8,419 bases of DNA from the NCBI GenBank assembly GCA_049600855.1, contig JBMYQA010000268.1:1-8419 (forward strand), given 5' to 3'. The position numbers were made by a program, and so were the translations under genes. The notes beneath the pieces were generated by a model that was not told the DNA's origin, made no database searches, and saw only the letters and a list, made by a program, of their open reading frames with translations. Every line of letters begins with the position of its first letter. Position 1 is the stretch's first letter. This stretch comes from JBMYQA01 sp049600855. Its GTDB lineage: Bacteria; Bacteroidota; Bacteroidia; Cytophagales; Flammeovirgaceae. Positions 7,069-8,419 of the stretch are shown piece by piece.

Positions 7069-7126
7069 GATAATTACAATTAGGAACTCGTAAAAGTAGC
7101 ACTAGAGTGGTGTGGCAGTACTGCAA

Positions 7127-7134
7127 CAAAAATA
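7127..7134 (-). promoter_or_regulatory. Candidate -7 element for the CHAT gene
   Basis: On the minus strand this reads TATTTTTG, a full match to the Bacteroidota -7 consensus TAnnTTTG. It would give a leader of roughly 50 bases before the CHAT start at 7068. The nearest upstream TTG lies about 24 bases before it, longer than the usual 19-21, so the -33 half is unconvincing. Confidence 0.4.
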
Positions 7135-7226
7135 AGTATTTCATATGGAACTTACATGCAACAATAAATTATGAGAATAATCGTAATAAATGCAGAAATA
7201 ATTAAATAACTGGCATCATATTGGAT

Positions 7227-8255
7227 ATGAATTATACTCCTACTATACCCGCTTTTTCAGTTAAACCAGCACAACGAAACTTTAAGTATGTTGAATCTCT
7301 TAGCACCAAGCAATTGGATAGAACGCACGATTTCAATTTCGTTAGTTTTGGTAAACGGGTTTTTATCACACTCACAGACCTGCTCGTAAATGCATCGATT
7401 ATTTTTTGCAGTTTTTATATTCTGCAATATTCAATCGAGTATAACACAGCTTGGCCCCAGTTTATTTATTTCTTTGGTTGGTTAGGGTTGTATACCTATT
7501 TGCTTGTTTCTTTCGGGATAAGTCCAGGTACATTTTTAGTTCGGGCAAAGGTGGTAAATTCTACGGGAAATTATGTGAATATATCCGCAGCGCTATTTCG
7601 CAACTTGCCTTACTTACTCTCATTAATATTGCACACTGCTCTGATTTGGAATACCACCTCGCAAATGTCGGCTTCTCCAATTGTGCCCAATAGCTTTTAT
7701 CAAATTATAGACATTTATAATACACATAGCCCGTTCTTATTTCAGATTTTGATTGGCTTTCAGCTTTTTATTTTGTTCGATACACTATCTACGCTTTTTA
7801 ATGCGCAACGAAGAGCGTTACGCGATTTTTTATCTGATTCGTATGTGATTGATCGGACAAACTATTACCGTATTTTTCTCCATCGCAAACATCAGGGTGA
7901 TGGCATCTATCAAAAGACGGAAACAGAGTTGCAGTTGGAAAAAGAGCGAGAGTTTGAGTTCAAAATATTGAATCACGTCATGGAGATTCCTGAAGTCATG
8001 CAAGAGATTCAGCGGGTAAATGAGTTTAGGGCAAGCAAAATCATTGCAAAAATTGTAGCCAAACCAGTTCAAGGGCAATCGAGCTTTTATGAAATCTCCA
8101 TTAAAGAGAATGACATTCCGTTATTTTACTTTAGAGTACATCCTAAATCTATGCGCATTTATGCGAAAGATGGCGATGCATTTGTTCCATTAGCGGCTTG
8201 GCGAAAAAAGCATTATAACGTCAATTGGATTAGAACATACTTCTTTTTGCACTAG
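7227..8255 (+). CDS. RDD-family integral membrane protein with soluble C-terminal region
   Basis: This 342-residue membrane protein carries the RDD domain (named for one conserved Arg and two Asp). FGKRVFITLTDLL supplies Arg44 and Asp51. SFGISPGTFLVRAKVVNSTG (95-114) matches the family's GxxxGKxxxxxxVV-G block, and AALFRNLPYLLSL (121-133) the following R-N-L block. RRALRDFLSDSYVID (195-209) is the closing block with a probable second Asp (Asp200). Hydrophobic segments lie near 46-68, 78-97, 122-141 and 168-190. A charged tail from about 215 to 342 begins with a Glu/Lys-rich helix (ETELQLEKEREFEFK) and then a possible small beta domain that I do not recognise. RDD proteins are mostly uncharacterised; a few are reported as cation/proton antiporters, but no transport role can be read here. 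I chose the ATG at 7227; a TTG two codons upstream (7221) is in frame but unlikely. The gene is divergent from the CHAT gene across about 158 bases. Confidence 0.75.
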   Translation: MNYTPTIPAFSVKPAQRNFKYVESLSTKQLDRTHDFNFVSFGKRVFITLTDLLVNASIIFCSFYILQYSIEYNTAWPQFIYFFGWLGLYTYLLVSFGISPGTFLVRAKVVNSTGNYVNISAALFRNLPYLLSLILHTALIWNTTSQMSASPIVPNSFYQIIDIYNTHSPFLFQILIGFQLFILFDTLSTLFNAQRRALRDFLSDSYVIDRTNYYRIFLHRKHQGDGIYQKTETELQLEKEREFEFKILNHVMEIPEVMQEIQRVNEFRASKIIAKIVAKPVQGQSSFYEISIKENDIPLFYFRVHPKSMRIYAKDGDAFVPLAAWRKKHYNVNWIRTYFFLH

Positions 8256-8279
8256 TTTGTGCTAATCTATGAATTTCAT

Positions 8280-8322
8280 CCCCTTTCTAAAGCAATCACT
8301 AGCTTCAGAAAGGGGATTTTTT
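8280..8322 (+). terminator. Intrinsic terminator after the RDD gene
   Basis: CCCCTTTCT (8280-8288) pairs perfectly with AGAAAGGGG (8307-8315). An inner AAGC/GCTT pairing shortens the loop, and the stem is followed by A and six T (8317-8322). This is a textbook rho-independent terminator 24 bases after the RDD stop codon, so that gene is probably transcribed alone. Confidence 0.9.
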
Positions 8323-8371
8323 CTGCCATGCTGCAGCAATTCTCACTTTGTAAAAAATGCTTGCTATTCTG

Positions 8372-8419
8372 CAAAAAAAGGACTTTTTTGTCATGTCGAC
8401 GTAAGGAGACATCTAAGTG
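8372..8419. repeat. Palindromic intergenic repeat, cut by window edge
   Basis: Two structures follow each other. An A-run/T-run hairpin occupies 8372-8390 (seven A, GGAC, six T). A short palindrome follows, ATGTC (8393-8397) and GACAT (8408-8412), around GACGTAAGGA. The pattern GTCATxTCGAC...GGAGAxATCT resembles short palindromic repeats that I recall as scattered between genes in many Bacteroidota genomes. The assignment is from memory and cannot be tested here. No coding start is supported in 8323-8419. Confidence 0.4.

Noticed and set aside
7221..7226. TTG start for the RDD gene
   Set aside because: An in-frame ATG lies two codons later, and no ribosome-binding site favours the TTG.
8402..8419. 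AGGAG followed by GTG at 8417 as the start of a downstream gene
   Set aside because: The AGGAG belongs to the palindromic repeat, only one codon is visible, and strong Shine-Dalgarno sites are not typical of this window.

Overview
This AT-rich window (about 40% GC by eye) most likely comes from a Bacteroidota chromosome, probably Cytophagales-like. The evidence is a secreted TPR-CHAT protein of a kind common in that phylum, genes without clear Shine-Dalgarno sites, a TAnnTTTG-type -7 element ahead of the largest gene, and palindromic intergenic repeats. This phylum call is an inference from style, not from a marker gene.

Layout. Positions 1-627 (minus) carry most of a molybdate-binding lipoprotein gene, modA, cut by the window edge. 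A 744-base intergenic stretch (628-1371) follows. It is mostly filled by a 382-bp non-coding element (726-1107) with 16-bp terminal inverted repeats matching at 15 positions, flanked by a perfect 9-bp direct repeat. This looks like a MITE-type insertion between the divergent modA and cysteine desulfurase genes. A second imperfect palindrome lies at 1227-1257. Positions 1372-2523 (plus) encode an IscS/NifS-type cysteine desulfurase with all expected catalytic residues. It converges on a very large gene at 2575-7068 (minus), and a 10-bp-stem hairpin sits at the junction and includes that gene's stop codon.

The large gene encodes a 1497-residue exported protein: signal peptide, two ankyrin arrays that look like an internal duplication, a long TPR region, a charged helical linker and a C-terminal CHAT caspase-like protease domain with an intact His/Cys pair. 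Divergent from it is an RDD-family membrane protein (7227-8255) with an unrecognised soluble C-terminal region. A strong intrinsic terminator closes that gene, and a short palindromic repeat lies at the window edge.

How they work together. No clear operon is visible; every gene pair is divergent or convergent. modA and the desulfurase could both serve molybdenum-cofactor enzymes (oxyanion uptake and sulfur supply), but that link is only suggestive. The most unusual items are the exported ankyrin-TPR-CHAT protein and the 382-bp element with its intact target duplication.
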